A stretch of DNA of 64,000 nucleotides from Pseudomonas abieticivorans (GTDB taxonomy: Bacteria; Pseudomonadota; Gammaproteobacteria; Pseudomonadales; Pseudomonadaceae), in contig NZ_CP094975.1 of the NCBI RefSeq assembly GCF_023509015.1, positions 5,263,501 through 5,327,500 of the forward strand, written 5' to 3'. Shown here in pieces: positions 35,205 to 44,740 of this stretch. How positions within the stretch are numbered: position 1 is the stretch's first letter; each line of letters opens with the position of its first letter. The notes beneath the pieces were generated by a model, which saw only the letters and a list, made by a program, of their open reading frames with translations, did no database searches and was not told where the DNA came from. Both the position numbers and the translations under genes were made by a program.

Positions 35205-36827
35205 CTACGCCCTGAACCGCGCCACTAGCGTATTCAATTCACCCGCCAACCCCGACAACGCCTGGCTGGCCGCCCGGGTTTTGCTGGCACCCGCCGCCGA
35301 CTCGATCGACAGGGTGCGGATGTTGATCAGGTTGCTGTCCACTTCCCGCGCCACGTGGGATTGTTCCTGCGCGGCACTGGCGATCACCAGGTTGCGCTCG
35401 TTGATCTCGCCGATGGCCGCGTAGATCTGCTCCAGCACCTCGCCGCAGGCCTGGGTCAGGGTGAGGTTGACCTGAGCCTTTTCGGTGCTTGAGCGCATGG
35501 AACTGACGGCCGCCTCGGTCCCATTTTGCAGGCGGGCGATCATCGCCTCGATTTCGCGGGTTGATTGCTGGGTGCGGTGGGCGAGGGTGCGCACCTCGTC
35601 GGCCACCACCGCAAAACCGCGGCCGGCTTCCCCTGCACGGGCCGCTTCGATGGCGGCGTTGAGGGCCAGCAGGTTGGTTTGCTCGGAGATGGCGCGAATC
35701 ACGTCGAGCACCTTGCCGATGTCGCGAGTTTCGCCGGCCAGGGTCTGGATCAGTTCAGAACTGCCCTGAATGTCCGCGGCCATGGCATGGGTGCCGTCGA
35801 TGGTGTCCTGCACCTGCTGGCGGCTTTGCTGGGACAGCGCGTTGGAGGCTTCGGCCGCTTGGGAGGTCGATACCGCGTTGCGCGCCACCTCTTCAACGGC
35901 GGTGGTCATTTCGGTGACTGCAGTGGCGGCCTGTTCCAGCTCTTGGTCTTGCTGCTGCACGCCACGGTTGGCCTCTTCGGTCACGCTATCGAGCTGCTGG
36001 GCGGCACTGGCCAATTGCTGGGCCGAGGCGCTGATGTGCGCGATGGTCTGGCGCTGGCTGTCCTGCATGCGGCTCAGTTCGGCAAACAGCTCGCCGATTT
36101 CATTGCGGTTTTGCACCTGGATCGGTTCGCGCAGATCGCCCCCGGCAATACGCTTGAAGTGCTGGCCAGCCAGGCTCAAGGGGCGCAGCACGCGGGCGGT
36201 CAGGAAGGTCCAGCACAGGGCCGCCAGCAACACGGTGGTGAGCAACAGCACCCTGGCGATGATCTTCGCCTGGTTCAGGCGCGTATCGGTGGTGGCCATC
36301 AACGCTTCGCTGCGGGTGTTGAGCGCCTGCATCAGTGCGTTGCGTTGTTCCTGCAGCTTGCCCATGGCCACGGTGGCGTCCTGATTGGCGCGAAAGTAGG
36401 CCGCCAAGTCATTGTTGCTGGTGGCCGAGCGCTGGCCGTCGATGGCTTTGCCGTACTCGCTGAACGAACTTTCCAGTTGCTGCCCCAAGGCGGTGTTTTG
36501 CGGAGCCAGCGTGGCGGCGTAATGGTTGACCAGTTCCATGGCCGAGCGCCAGATGTCTTGCGAGCGAATCAATCGCGCCTTGGACGCTTCACTCTGGCCG
36601 CCGAGGTTTTCCAAGTAGGCGGACGACACGTTGGCGCTGGTACGGATGGCCATCAGCAAGGCGTTGTTCAGGCGGTCGGCCTGCAGTGCGGTGCGGTGCA
36701 GTTCCTGTACCTGGGCATCGCTTTCTTCGGCAGCGCGCCAGGCGCTGACGGTGGAAAACAGCAGTGCAACCACGAACAGCGCCAAAATCACGCACATTCC
36801 CGTACGAATTTTCAGATGAGCAAGCAT
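35205..36827 (-). CDS. Methyl-accepting chemotaxis protein (receptor 1)
   Basis: The ATG at 36827 starts [23 protein letters not shown], the first membrane segment. The 540-residue protein has a four-helix-bundle-type periplasmic domain (about 35-190), a second membrane segment (about 190-212), HAMP, and the signalling hairpin tip [32 protein letters not shown]. It lacks a C-terminal CheR-binding pentapeptide. Ligand is unknown. A sigma-28-like promoter is present about 105 bases upstream. Confidence 0.93.
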   Translation of the reverse strand: MLAHLKIRTGMCVILALFVVALLFSTVSAWRAAEESDAQVQELHRTALQADRLNNALLMAIRTSANVSSAYLENLGGQSEASKARLIRSQDIWRSAMELVNHYAATLAPQNTALGQQLESSFSEYGKAIDGQRSATSNNDLAAYFRANQDATVAMGKLQEQRNALMQALNTRSEALMATTDTRLNQAKIIARVLLLTTVLLAALCWTFLTARVLRPLSLAGQHFKRIAGGDLREPIQVQNRNEIGELFAELSRMQDSQRQTIAHISASAQQLASAAQQLDSVTEEANRGVQQQDQELEQAATAVTEMTTAVEEVARNAVSTSQAAEASNALSQQSRQQVQDTIDGTHAMAADIQGSSELIQTLAGETRDIGKVLDVIRAISEQTNLLALNAAIEAARAGEAGRGFAVVADEVRTLAHRTQQSTREIEAMIARLQNGTEAAVSSMRSSTEKAQVNLTLTQACGEVLEQIYAAIGEINERNLVIASAAQEQSHVAREVDSNLINIRTLSIESAAGASKTRAASQALSGLAGELNTLVARFRA

Positions 36828-36930
36828 GACGACCAACTCCAGGGATCGAAAGTGTGTGCGAACTCGTCACCTACCCAAAGGGGGCCAGGCGCTTCTGGAT
36901 TGTTGTTGTCAGAAGGGTCCGCTGAGTGGT

Positions 36931-36957
36931 TTATCGCCTTCAGGCGCAAGGGCTTTA
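36931..36957 (-). promoter_or_regulatory. Sigma-28 (FliA) type promoter for chemoreceptor 1
   Basis: On the minus strand, TAAA (36957-36954) is followed by exactly 15 bases and GGCGATAA (36938-36931). The flagellar sigma consensus is TAAA-N15-GCCGATAA, so there is one mismatch. Confidence 0.6.
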
Positions 36958-37067
36958 ACCGTTTGAGGCGGATGTGTGCGATCAGCGAACGCAGTTGCTG
37001 GCTGTCGCCTCAACCTTCGACCTGCTAAATTCCCCGTGGGTTATTTCAGGTCAGCAGGAGCGCTGCG

Positions 37068-38069
37068 ATGAACGAGGAATCCAATAACGGGTTGAAGATC
37101 GATGCCGCTGACCTCAACGAGGACATGTTGCACAGCATTCTTGAGCTGATCAGTGACGGGATCTGGGACTGGAACGCCAACAGTGGTTTTGTCTACCGCA
37201 ACCCGGGCTGGTACCGGATGCTCGGCTACTCGCCCCACGCCTTGGCCAATACCGTGTTCACGTGGGAGAAGGTGATCCACCCGGATGACTTTCCACGGGT
37301 GATGGCGGCGTTCGACGCCTACATCCATCAGCGCGCCCCGCAGTACCAAGTGGAGTACCGCTGCCTGTGCAAGGACGGCAGCTACCTGTGGATCGAAGAC
37401 CGCGGCGAGGTGCTGGCGCGTAACCCCGATGGCAGCGTGGCGCGCATGTTCGGCGCCCATCGCAGCATCCACGACCGCAAGCTTTTGGTCGAACAGCTGG
37501 AGCGCCGTGCCCAGTCACTGGAAGCGGTGGTGGCGCAGCGTACCCGTGAGCTGTCCGAGGTCAACCGGCAGTTGCAGCTTCAACTCGACGAAAACCGCCA
37601 TCTGGCCGAGCGCGATACCCTTACTGGGGTTGCCAACCGTTACCGCCTGGAAACCGTGCTGTTGCACGAGTGCGAGCGAGCCAATCGCTTCCGCCACCCG
37701 CTTTCGCTGATCCTGGTTGACCTGGATGATTTCAAGCTGATCAATGACGCCCATGGCCATGCCCAAGGTGATGAGACGCTTATGCGTGTGGCAGATAGCA
37801 TCAAGGGCTGCGTGCGTGAGGTGGACTTGGTGGCCCGCTGGGGTGGCGACGAGTTCATGGTGGTATTGCCCGAAAGCACCCTGGACGCTGCCCGCGTGGT
37901 GGCACAGAAAATCCGCCAGGCGTGGCTCGCGGCGGGGCACTTCAAGGTGAGCCTGAGCGTGGGCGTGGTGGAGCGCGCCGACAACGAGACCCAAGCCGAA
38001 TTGGTGGCGCGCTGTGACCGAGCCCTCTACCAGTCCAAAGCGGCAGGCAAGGACCAGGTCTCGGGGTAA
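37068..38069 (+). CDS. PAS-GGDEF diguanylate cyclase
   Basis: The 333-residue protein has a PAS_3-type sensor (about 20-145; FVYRNPGWYRMLGYSPHAL and YRCLCKDGSYLWIEDRGEV), a short coiled coil (about 145-185) and a GGDEF domain (about 185-330; RDTLTGVANR, then RWGGDEFMVVLPES). The active-site motif is intact, and REVD upstream is an RxxD inhibitory site for product feedback. It makes cyclic di-GMP from GTP in the cytosol; no membrane segments are seen. The start follows AGGAG at good spacing. It sits between two chemoreceptors and just before a repeat block. Confidence 0.93.
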   Translation: MNEESNNGLKIDAADLNEDMLHSILELISDGIWDWNANSGFVYRNPGWYRMLGYSPHALANTVFTWEKVIHPDDFPRVMAAFDAYIHQRAPQYQVEYRCLCKDGSYLWIEDRGEVLARNPDGSVARMFGAHRSIHDRKLLVEQLERRAQSLEAVVAQRTRELSEVNRQLQLQLDENRHLAERDTLTGVANRYRLETVLLHECERANRFRHPLSLILVDLDDFKLINDAHGHAQGDETLMRVADSIKGCVREVDLVARWGGDEFMVVLPESTLDAARVVAQKIRQAWLAAGHFKVSLSVGVVERADNETQAELVARCDRALYQSKAAGKDQVSG

Positions 38070-38082
38070 CTGATGGCCCGAT

Positions 38083-38121
<39 letters not shown>

Positions 38122-38165
38122 CTTCGGCTTTGGCTCTGGCTTTTGATCTGCTTGGCTTTTGATCT

Positions 38166-39470
38166 TGATTGTATGCCCCATTAAGCGCCCGGGCCGACTG
38201 GAGGCGTCGATCAAGCGGCCGGAGGCGTAGCCGCCGGAGACGGAGCCGGAGACGCTTCTATTCCGGGCCGTCGTCCGCTTGAGCGATGCCGGAGGGAGGG
38301 GACCCGTAGCGCAGCGTAGGGCCCAAGCAGGGGCAAGCCTTTTTTGCTTATTTTTTGGCTGGGCCGGCACACCGGGCGTTTGACAAAAAGTGAGCCGGCG
38401 TAAGGCCGGAAAGGTGAAGTGGCCGCGCCCTTGGTAATGGATATGTACATGATTTTTGAAGCATGCTCCGAGGACGGTGGGCATATCCATTGGTTAGGGT
38501 GATGCCGAATCACCTTTCCGCCCTTACGGCGTCTTACTTTTTGTCAAACGCCACAAAAAGTAAGCAAAAAAGGCTTGCCCCTGCTTGGGCCCTCCGCTGC
38601 GCTGCGGGTCCCCTCCTTCCGGCGTCGCTCAAGGGGCAGACGGCACCGGCTATAGAAGCTTGCCGGCTGCCGTCTCCCTCGGCTACGCCTCGGGCCCTTC
38701 GGGCCGCCCCTTGATCGACGCCTCCAGTCGGCCCGGGCGCTTTACGGGGCATACAATCAAGATCAAAAGCAGATCAAGATCAAGATCAAGATCAAGATCA
38801 AGATCAAGATCAAGATCAGGATCAAGATCAGGATCAGGATCACGGCTGCTCTTGATCTGCTCTTGATCTGCTTGGCTTTTGATTTTGATTGTATGCCCCA
38901 TTAAGCGCCCGGGCCGACTGGAGGCGTCGATCAAGCGGCCGGAGGCGTAGCCGCCGGAGACGGAGCCGGAGGAGCTTCTATTCCGGGCCGTCGTCCGCTT
39001 GAGCGATGCCGGAGGGAGGGGACCCGTAGCGCAGCGTAGGGCCCAAGCAGGGGCAAGCCTTTTTTGCTTACTTTTTGTGGCGTTTGACAAAAAGTGAGCC
39101 GGCGTAAGGCCGGAAAGGTGATTCGGCATCACCCTAACCAATGGATATGTGTAAGGCATCCGAATCCCGCTTCTGAGGGTCGTGAGCATATCCATTATTT
39201 CGGGAGAGGCCACTTCACCTGTCCGCCCTTACGGCGTCTTACTTTTTGTCAAACGCCACAAAAAGTAAGCAAAAAGGGCTTGCCCCTGCTTGGGCCCTCC
39301 GCTGCGCTGCGGGTCCCCTCCTTCCGGCGTCGCTCAAGGGGCAGACGGCACCGGCTATAGAAGCTTGCCGGCTGCCGTCTCCCTCGGCTACGCCTCGGGC
39401 CCTGCGGGCCGCCCCTTGAGCGACGCCTCCAGTCGGCCCGGGCGCTTTACGGGGCACACCATCAAGATCA
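38166..39470. repeat. 1.3-kb imperfect palindrome made of four copies of one repeat (A1-B1-A2-B2)
   Basis: A roughly 250-base unit occurs as A1 (about 38166-38416) and A2 (about 38886-39121) in one orientation and as B1 (about 38510-38756) and B2 (about 39215-39465) in the opposite one. Common segments include GCGCCCGGGCCGACTGGAGG, GGGCCCAAGCAGGGGCAAGC and TTTGACAAAAAGTGAGCCGG or their complements. Each A-B pair encloses a short segment framed by ATGGATATG and CATATCCAT. The outer flanks pair A1 with B2 (GAAGTGGCC) and B1 with A2 (GATGCCGAATC), so the right module is an inverted copy of the left one, with its axis near 38818. Short open frames inside are repeat artefacts. Confidence 0.85.
38757..38870 (+). 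repeat. ATCAAG hexanucleotide microsatellite at the palindrome axis
   Basis: About eight tandem ATCAAG copies (38773-38820) are followed by ATCAGG variants and then by the complementary TTGATC form to 38870. A shorter ATCAAG run recurs at 39463-39503 at the right edge of the block. Copy number is likely to vary between isolates. Confidence 0.9.
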
Positions 39471-39756
39471 AAAGCAGATCAAGATCAAGATCAAGATCAG
39501 ATCAGGCTCGGCCTATCGACTCGATTGGGGCTGTCGCGAGCAGCTGCTCCTGAAAAACCCTTTCGGTAGCAGATAGTTACGATTATTCGACAAAAACTTA
39601 AAATCTTTCGACATGGGTCTGGAACCGCCCGATTTAGATAGTGTCAGTTTGATATCATGGCAATCACGTAGCGCTACTGCTCATTGCTCATGGAGGGGCC
39701 CGACAATCGCCGGACCGCCCTCGCACACTGACACTTTTTATGGCGGAGACTGCTTG

Positions 39757-41343
39757 ATGTTGGGATCGATCACACAAGGGCTGGGGAATATCAGCGTTCG
39801 GGCAAAACTCACGCTGGGTTTTGCGATTGTGTTGGCGCTGACGGTGCTGATCGCGTTCACCGGGTGGCAGGGGCTCAGCTCGCTGAGTGACCGCGGTGAC
39901 AAGCTGGCGGAAATTTCCAAACTCAACGAGCAAGCCCGCGACCTGCGCATTGCGCGCCTGTCCTACACCCTGAAACCCGATGGCGAGCATGCCAGTGGCG
40001 TGGTCAAGTCCATCGACATCCTGGACCGCCATGTCGACGATGTTCGCGCGCAACTGGAAACACCCGAAAGCCTGCGATGGGTGGATCAAGCCGATCGCGC
40101 GCTGGACCAGTACCGGGCCCATTTCAAGGATTTCTCCCAGGCCATCGGGGTGGCCGGTAGCGAAGATAAATCGCGCCAGGCCCAGGATGCGCTCAATACC
40201 GACATTGCCAGCTTGCTGGAGGCCAGCAAGCAGCTGGCGACCGGGCAGACCACCAAGCGTGATCATGACGTGAACCAGGCCAATCTGTGGCTGGGTGGGG
40301 CCGCGGCCTTGGCGTTGGTGTTCGGCATTTTGGCCGCCTGGTTGATCACCCGGTTGATCGTGGGCCCGCTGATGGACACCCTGAAGGCTGCCGAGCGCGT
40401 GGCCGGTGGTGACCTTAGCCATGACCTGAACGTGACCCGCCGTGATGAGTTGGGGCAACTGCAAACCAGCATGCAGAGCATGACCGTGAGCCTGCGTGGG
40501 CTGATTGGTGGTATCCGCGACGGCGTGGTGCAGATCGCCAGCGCCGCCGAAGAGCTGTCGGCGGTGACCGAGCAGACCAGCGCCGGGGTCAACAGCCAGA
40601 AAGTCGAGACCGACCAAGTGGCCACCGCCATGAACGAGATGGCCGCCACCGTGCAAGAGGTGGCGCGCAATGCCGAACAGGCATCCCACGCGGCAGTGAC
40701 GGCGAGCCAGGATGCCCGCGACAGCGACGAGGTGGTGGCCCAGGCCATGACCCAGATCGAGCGCCTGGCCACCGAGGTGCGCAACTCCACCGATGCCATG
40801 AGTGAGCTCAAGCGTGAAAGCGACAAGATCGGCACCGTGCTGGATGTGATCAAGGCGGTGGCCCAGCAAACTAACCTGCTGGCGCTCAACGCTGCCATCG
40901 AGGCGGCGCGTGCCGGTGAGGCAGGGCGTGGCTTTGCCGTGGTGGCTGATGAAGTGCGCAGCCTGGCGCAGCGTACCCAGGCCTCTACTGAGGAGATCGA
41001 GGCCTTGATCGGCGGTTTGCAAAGCGGTACCCAACAGGTGGCCAGCATCCTGGAGAACAGCCGCACGTTGACCGACAGCAGCGTCGAGTTGACCCGCCGC
41101 GCCGGTTCCTCACTGATGAACATCAGCCGCTCGGTGTCGTCCATCGAGTCGATGAACCAGCAGATCGCGGCGGCGGCCGAGCAACAGGCGGCAGTGGCCG
41201 AAGAGATCAATCGCAGCGTGTTGAACGTGCGCGACATCTCCGAGCAAACCTCGGCGGCCAGCGAAGAAACCGCCGCCTCGAGCATCGAGTTGGCGCGCCT
41301 TGGGGTTCACCTGCAGGGTTTGGTGGGCACCTTCAAGCTTTGA
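39757..41343 (+). CDS. Methyl-accepting chemotaxis protein (receptor 2)
   Basis: The start is the ATG at 39757, preceded by GGCGGAG; an upstream frame from 39613 has no membrane signal. The 528-residue protein opens with [27 protein letters not shown] (first membrane segment about 18-38), a helical periplasmic domain of about 150 residues, a second membrane segment (about 190-212), HAMP, and the conserved tip [33 protein letters not shown]. It ends LVGTFKL. No clear flagellar-sigma promoter was found upstream. Confidence 0.93.
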   Translation: MLGSITQGLGNISVRAKLTLGFAIVLALTVLIAFTGWQGLSSLSDRGDKLAEISKLNEQARDLRIARLSYTLKPDGEHASGVVKSIDILDRHVDDVRAQLETPESLRWVDQADRALDQYRAHFKDFSQAIGVAGSEDKSRQAQDALNTDIASLLEASKQLATGQTTKRDHDVNQANLWLGGAAALALVFGILAAWLITRLIVGPLMDTLKAAERVAGGDLSHDLNVTRRDELGQLQTSMQSMTVSLRGLIGGIRDGVVQIASAAEELSAVTEQTSAGVNSQKVETDQVATAMNEMAATVQEVARNAEQASHAAVTASQDARDSDEVVAQAMTQIERLATEVRNSTDAMSELKRESDKIGTVLDVIKAVAQQTNLLALNAAIEAARAGEAGRGFAVVADEVRSLAQRTQASTEEIEALIGGLQSGTQQVASILENSRTLTDSSVELTRRAGSSLMNISRSVSSIESMNQQIAAAAEQQAAVAEEINRSVLNVRDISEQTSAASEETAASSIELARLGVHLQGLVGTFKL

Positions 41344-41457
41344 CGGCCCAGGCCCCCGGTCGCCTGCGAGCGCGCCTGGAAGCATGGGGGTGTTCAGCTC
41401 GCCATGGGCTTTTCGAACCCGCTGCTATACTTGCTTCGCAGAACAGAGGAAGCCGCC

Positions 41458-41685
41458 ATGTATGACAAAGAAAACATCACCACGTTGCTCACGGTCATCA
41501 ATCACCGCCAAAGCGAGTTGACTTCGGCCTGCAAGGTCATCGCCGACTGGATCGACCGCCAGGGCGATTCGCCCGCCGCCCTGAAGATTCGCGACAGCCT
41601 GAAGGCGGTAGAGGCAGAGGAGCAGTTGGTCAACAGGACCCTGACGTCGCTGAAGGTTGATCGGCCGTTGCCCAGGTTCCGCTAG
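41458..41685 (+). CDS. Small conserved hypothetical protein, 75 residues
   Basis: The ATG at 41458 follows AGAGGA at good spacing, and the coding stretch ends just before a strong terminator, which supports a real gene. The product is soluble and helical (YDKENITTLLTVINHRQSEL, then SPAALKIRDSLKAVEAEEQLVNRTLTSLK). No motif of known function is visible. Confidence 0.7.
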   Translation: MYDKENITTLLTVINHRQSELTSACKVIADWIDRQGDSPAALKIRDSLKAVEAEEQLVNRTLTSLKVDRPLPRFR

Positions 41686-41690
41686 GGCAC

Positions 41691-41729
41691 AAAAAAGCCC
41701 CGCGCAGCCAAGGCTGCGCGGGGCTTTTT
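41691..41729. terminator. Bidirectional intrinsic terminator
   Basis: GCCCCGCGCAGCC (41697-41709) pairs perfectly with GGCTGCGCGGGGC (41712-41724) around a two-base loop, with six A upstream and five T downstream. It serves the small gene on the plus strand and mqo on the minus strand. Confidence 0.95.
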
Positions 41730-41739
41730 CAGTTACAGA

Positions 41740-43386
41740 TTACAAGGCCATGTCAGCAGCAGGATTGCTCTCTTTTGCTTTTGCCTTGTCTTGGGCCGCA
41801 GGTTGCACGGTTACCGTCTGGTCGATCACCGGTGGGGTGTTGAGTTGCAACACCTCGGCGGTGTAGTTCCATTCTTTCTGTACGGCGGCAGGGCTGTCGT
41901 TCAGCTTGGTGCCATAGCTAGGCACGATCTGGTGCAGCTTTTCCTGCCAGGCCGGGGTGGCGACCTTGTCCTTGTAGATCTTCTCAAGCACACCCATCAT
42001 GATCGGGGCTGCAGTCGAGGCACCTGGGGAGGCACCCAGCAGGCCAGCCATCGTGCCGTCCTGGGCGTACACGACTTCGGTGCCCAGCTTCAACACGCCG
42101 CCTTTCTCGGCATCGCGCTTGATGATCTGCACGCGCTGGCCGGCTTGCCACAGGCGCCAGTCTTCTTTCTTGGCGTGTGGGAAGTACTCTTTGAGTGCAT
42201 TGAAGCGGTCGTCATCGGACATCATCAACTGGCCGGCCAGGTACTCGATCAGCGGGTACTGCTCAACGCCCACTTTGGTCATCGGCCACACGTTATGCGT
42301 GGTGGTGGTCGACAGCAGGTCCAGGTACGAGCCTTGCTTGAGGAACTTGGTGGAGAAGGTGGCGAATGGCCCGAACAGGATCATGCGCTTGCCGTCCAGC
42401 ACGCGGGTGTCCAGGTGCGGCACGGACATGGGCGGTGCGCCGGTGGAGGCAATGCCGTAGGCCTTGGCCATGTGCTGCAGGGCGATGTCCTGGTTATCAG
42501 TCACCAGGAACGAGCCGCCTACCGGGAAGCCGCCGTATTCGCGAGCTTCAGGGATGTCGGCTTTTTGCAGCAGCTTCAACGCGCCGCCGCCAGCGCCGAT
42601 GAACACGAATTTCGCGTCGGTGCCGTGGGTGGTGCCGTCTTTCAGGTTTTTGTACTCGACGTGCCAGCCGCCATCCTTGTTGCGGGTGATCTCTTCGACT
42701 TCGCTCCCAAGCTTCAGGCTGAAGTTAGGCTTGGTCTGCAGGGCAGCGACGTACTGGCGGGTCACTTCACCCCAGTTGACGTCGGTACCGATCGGCGACC
42801 AGGTGGCAGCGATCTTTTGGTTGGGGTCACGCCCCTCCATCATCAGTGGGACCCACTGCTTGATCTGCGCTTGGTCTTCGCTGTACTGCATGCCACGGAA
42901 CAATGGGCTGGTTTGCAGCGCCTCGTAACGGGCCTTCAGGAACTTGACGTTATCGTCACCCCACATGAAGCTCATGTGCGGGGTAGAGTTGATGAACGAG
43001 TGCGGGTTTTTCAAGACGCCCGACTTGACCTGCCAGGCCAGGAACTGACGCGTGACCTGGAAGGCCTCGTTGATCTCGATCGCCTTGGTAATCTCGATCT
43101 TGCCGTCTTTACCGTAGGGGGTGTAGTTCGACTCGGCCAAGGCGGAGTGCCCGGTACCGGCGTTGTTCCAACCGTTGGAGCTTTCTTGGGCTACGCCATC
43201 GAGGCGCTCGACCATTTCCATGGTCAGATCCGGCTCCAGTTCGTTGAGCCACACGCCCAGGGTGGCGCTCATGATGCCGCCGCCAACCAACAACACATCG
43301 ACTTTTTTAGTTTCGGCTGCGTGCACAGGCACCAGCGTCATTGACAGCGCAAGGCCAAACAAGGCCGTGTTCATTTTGTTCAACAC
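41740..43386 (-). CDS. mqo: Malate:quinone oxidoreductase
   Basis: The 548-residue flavoprotein carries the FAD-binding motif [43 protein letters not shown] and [16 protein letters not shown] of the Mqo family. It oxidises malate to oxaloacetate and passes electrons to the quinone pool. The start is set at the GTG at 43386 because GAGGGA lies six bases upstream; ATG 43374 is an alternative. The N-terminus ([23 protein letters not shown]) looks like a signal sequence, a feature of some Pseudomonas Mqo proteins. A 28-residue Gln/Lys/Ala-rich tail follows the enzyme domain. Confidence 0.93.
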   Translation of the reverse strand: MLNKMNTALFGLALSMTLVPVHAAETKKVDVLLVGGGIMSATLGVWLNELEPDLTMEMVERLDGVAQESSNGWNNAGTGHSALAESNYTPYGKDGKIEITKAIEINEAFQVTRQFLAWQVKSGVLKNPHSFINSTPHMSFMWGDDNVKFLKARYEALQTSPLFRGMQYSEDQAQIKQWVPLMMEGRDPNQKIAATWSPIGTDVNWGEVTRQYVAALQTKPNFSLKLGSEVEEITRNKDGGWHVEYKNLKDGTTHGTDAKFVFIGAGGGALKLLQKADIPEAREYGGFPVGGSFLVTDNQDIALQHMAKAYGIASTGAPPMSVPHLDTRVLDGKRMILFGPFATFSTKFLKQGSYLDLLSTTTTHNVWPMTKVGVEQYPLIEYLAGQLMMSDDDRFNALKEYFPHAKKEDWRLWQAGQRVQIIKRDAEKGGVLKLGTEVVYAQDGTMAGLLGASPGASTAAPIMMGVLEKIYKDKVATPAWQEKLHQIVPSYGTKLNDSPAAVQKEWNYTAEVLQLNTPPVIDQTVTVQPAAQDKAKAKESNPAADMAL

Positions 43387-43825
43387 AGTGTATCCCTCTA
43401 ATAAACGCCGTCCGCCCGCCCTGCCTGACCAAGAGGTGCACCTTTTCACGGCAGGCTAGATACCGTCGACAAAGGTTTACGCACTCGGCAAACACGTGAG
43501 GCTGGACATGAAGTCGATAGGACACTATCGACTTCGCTGATATGTCCCACCTGTGCTGACTTTTTGTTCATTATTGGATTCAGCTACTTGGGTGACACTA
43601 ATTCTTTTGTACTTCACGGGGTGGCGGATTGAATGGATCCGACGAAGCTTCGCCCCTGCGCTATGGTGCGTGCAGTGGGTTTTGTGAGGCTCGAAGTTCG
43701 TTTCACCCGATGGCGGTACGGGACCGCGGCGGCATAATACCATGAGGTATGGCACTTTAGCCCCTTGTTTGGAAAGCCAATTTCGTTGTTGCCAACGCTG
43801 GCTTTGCCGCTGCTCGGGGCTGTGC
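43387..43825. other. mqo upstream region
   Basis: This 439-base gap between mqo and the pirin gene holds the mqo promoter and leader with a long perfect hairpin (43510-43535). The rest shows no gene of convincing codon use. The strand near 43735-43825 is the spacer after the pirin stop. Confidence 0.5.
43504..43547 (-). promoter_or_regulatory. Extended dyad upstream of mqo
   Basis: GAAGTCGATAG (43510-43520) and CTATCGACTTC (43525-43535) form a perfect 11-bp stem with the loop GACA. GGACAT (43504-43509) and ATGTCC (43542-43547) extend it beyond a bulge. It lies about 120 bases before the mqo start and could be a leader hairpin, an attenuator or a dimer-binding site. Confidence 0.6.
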
Positions 43826-44524
43826 TTAGGCGACGTCTACCAGCACGATCTCGGCGTCTTCCAAGGCCGTGACCCGCAGGCTGTGCTCGTTTTGCACGGC
43901 GATGCCGTCGCGGGCTTCGGCGCGCAGGCCGTTGACTTCGATCACGCCCTTGGCTGGCACTAAGTATGCCTTGCGGCCAGCCGCCAGCACGTACTCGGCG
44001 GTTTCGCCGGCCTTGATCGTCGCGGCCACCAGGCGTGCGTTGGCGCGGATGCGCAGGCTCACGTCATCATCGGGCTTGCCGCTGGCCAAGGTCACGAAAC
44101 CTTCGTTGCGTTCACCTTTAGGGAACGGCCGTGCGCCCCACGACGGTGCCGCGCCGCTTTCATCGGGAATGATCCAGATCTGGAAAATACGCGTGGCGCT
44201 GGTTTCCAGGTTGTACTCGCTGTGGGCAATGCCGGTGCCCGCGCTCATCACTTGTACGTCGCCGGCCTCGGTGCGGCCCTTGTTGCCCAGGTTGTCCTGG
44301 TGGGTGATCGCGCCTTCGCGAACATAGGTGATGATTTCCATGTCGCGGTGCGGGTGTTGCGGGAAACCGGTGCCGGGGGCGATGACGTCATCGTTCCAAA
44401 CGCGCAGGTTGCCCCAGTGCATGCGCTTGGGGTCGTGGTACTCGGCGAACGAGAAGTGGTGGTGCGCATCCAGCCAGCCGTGGTTGGCACCGCCCAGGGA
44501 TTTGAAGGGGCGTAATTCAAGCAT
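43826..44524 (-). CDS. Pirin family protein (quercetinase-like)
   Basis: The ATG at 44524 is chosen because AGGAG lies seven bases before it; an ATG two codons upstream overlaps the ribosome site. The 232-residue bicupin has the pirin N-terminal cupin (HHHFSFAEYHDP, then FPQHPHRDMEIITYV and SAGTGIAHSEYN), with the metal-binding His-His-His-Glu set present. Bacterial relatives such as YhhW can act as quercetin 2,3-dioxygenases; the in vivo substrate here is unknown. No membrane or secretion signal is visible. Confidence 0.9.
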   Translation of the reverse strand: MLELRPFKSLGGANHGWLDAHHHFSFAEYHDPKRMHWGNLRVWNDDVIAPGTGFPQHPHRDMEIITYVREGAITHQDNLGNKGRTEAGDVQVMSAGTGIAHSEYNLETSATRIFQIWIIPDESGAAPSWGARPFPKGERNEGFVTLASGKPDDDVSLRIRANARLVAATIKAGETAEYVLAAGRKAYLVPAKGVIEVNGLRAEARDGIAVQNEHSLRVTALEDAEIVLVDVA

Positions 44525-44712
44525 GGTCATCTCCTGAGTTGATGGGCTTTCAAGGCTTAATGATCGGCCGGTTTCCTATCGAAAAAAAGCGTAAAATCTT
44601 TGATGATATGATCAGCTTCATCGATAGTTTCAAGTGGGACGATGTCTCCGGTTCGTCCGCTAAATGGCTGATATGCAAGCAATAGCTGGCCTCAGGTGAG
44701 GAATCAGGCGAA

Positions 44713-44740
44713 CATGAGGTTTGTCGATTGACACCTCATG
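44713..44740 (+). promoter_or_regulatory. Inverted repeat spanning the helicase start
   Basis: CATGAGGT (44713-44720) pairs with ACCTCATG (44733-44740) around a 12-base loop that contains the candidate TTG start at 44728. It could hide the start in the mRNA or be an operator. Confidence 0.45.

Noticed and set aside
38463..39553. Short open frames in the palindrome block, some with Ser-Arg dipeptide runs
   Set aside because: They come from the ATCAAG/CTGGCT microsatellites and repeat arms, and the same peptides recur in both modules.
43525..43755. Minus-strand 76-codon frame upstream of mqo
   Set aside because: It overlaps the hairpin region, has no ribosome site and has poor codon use for this genome.
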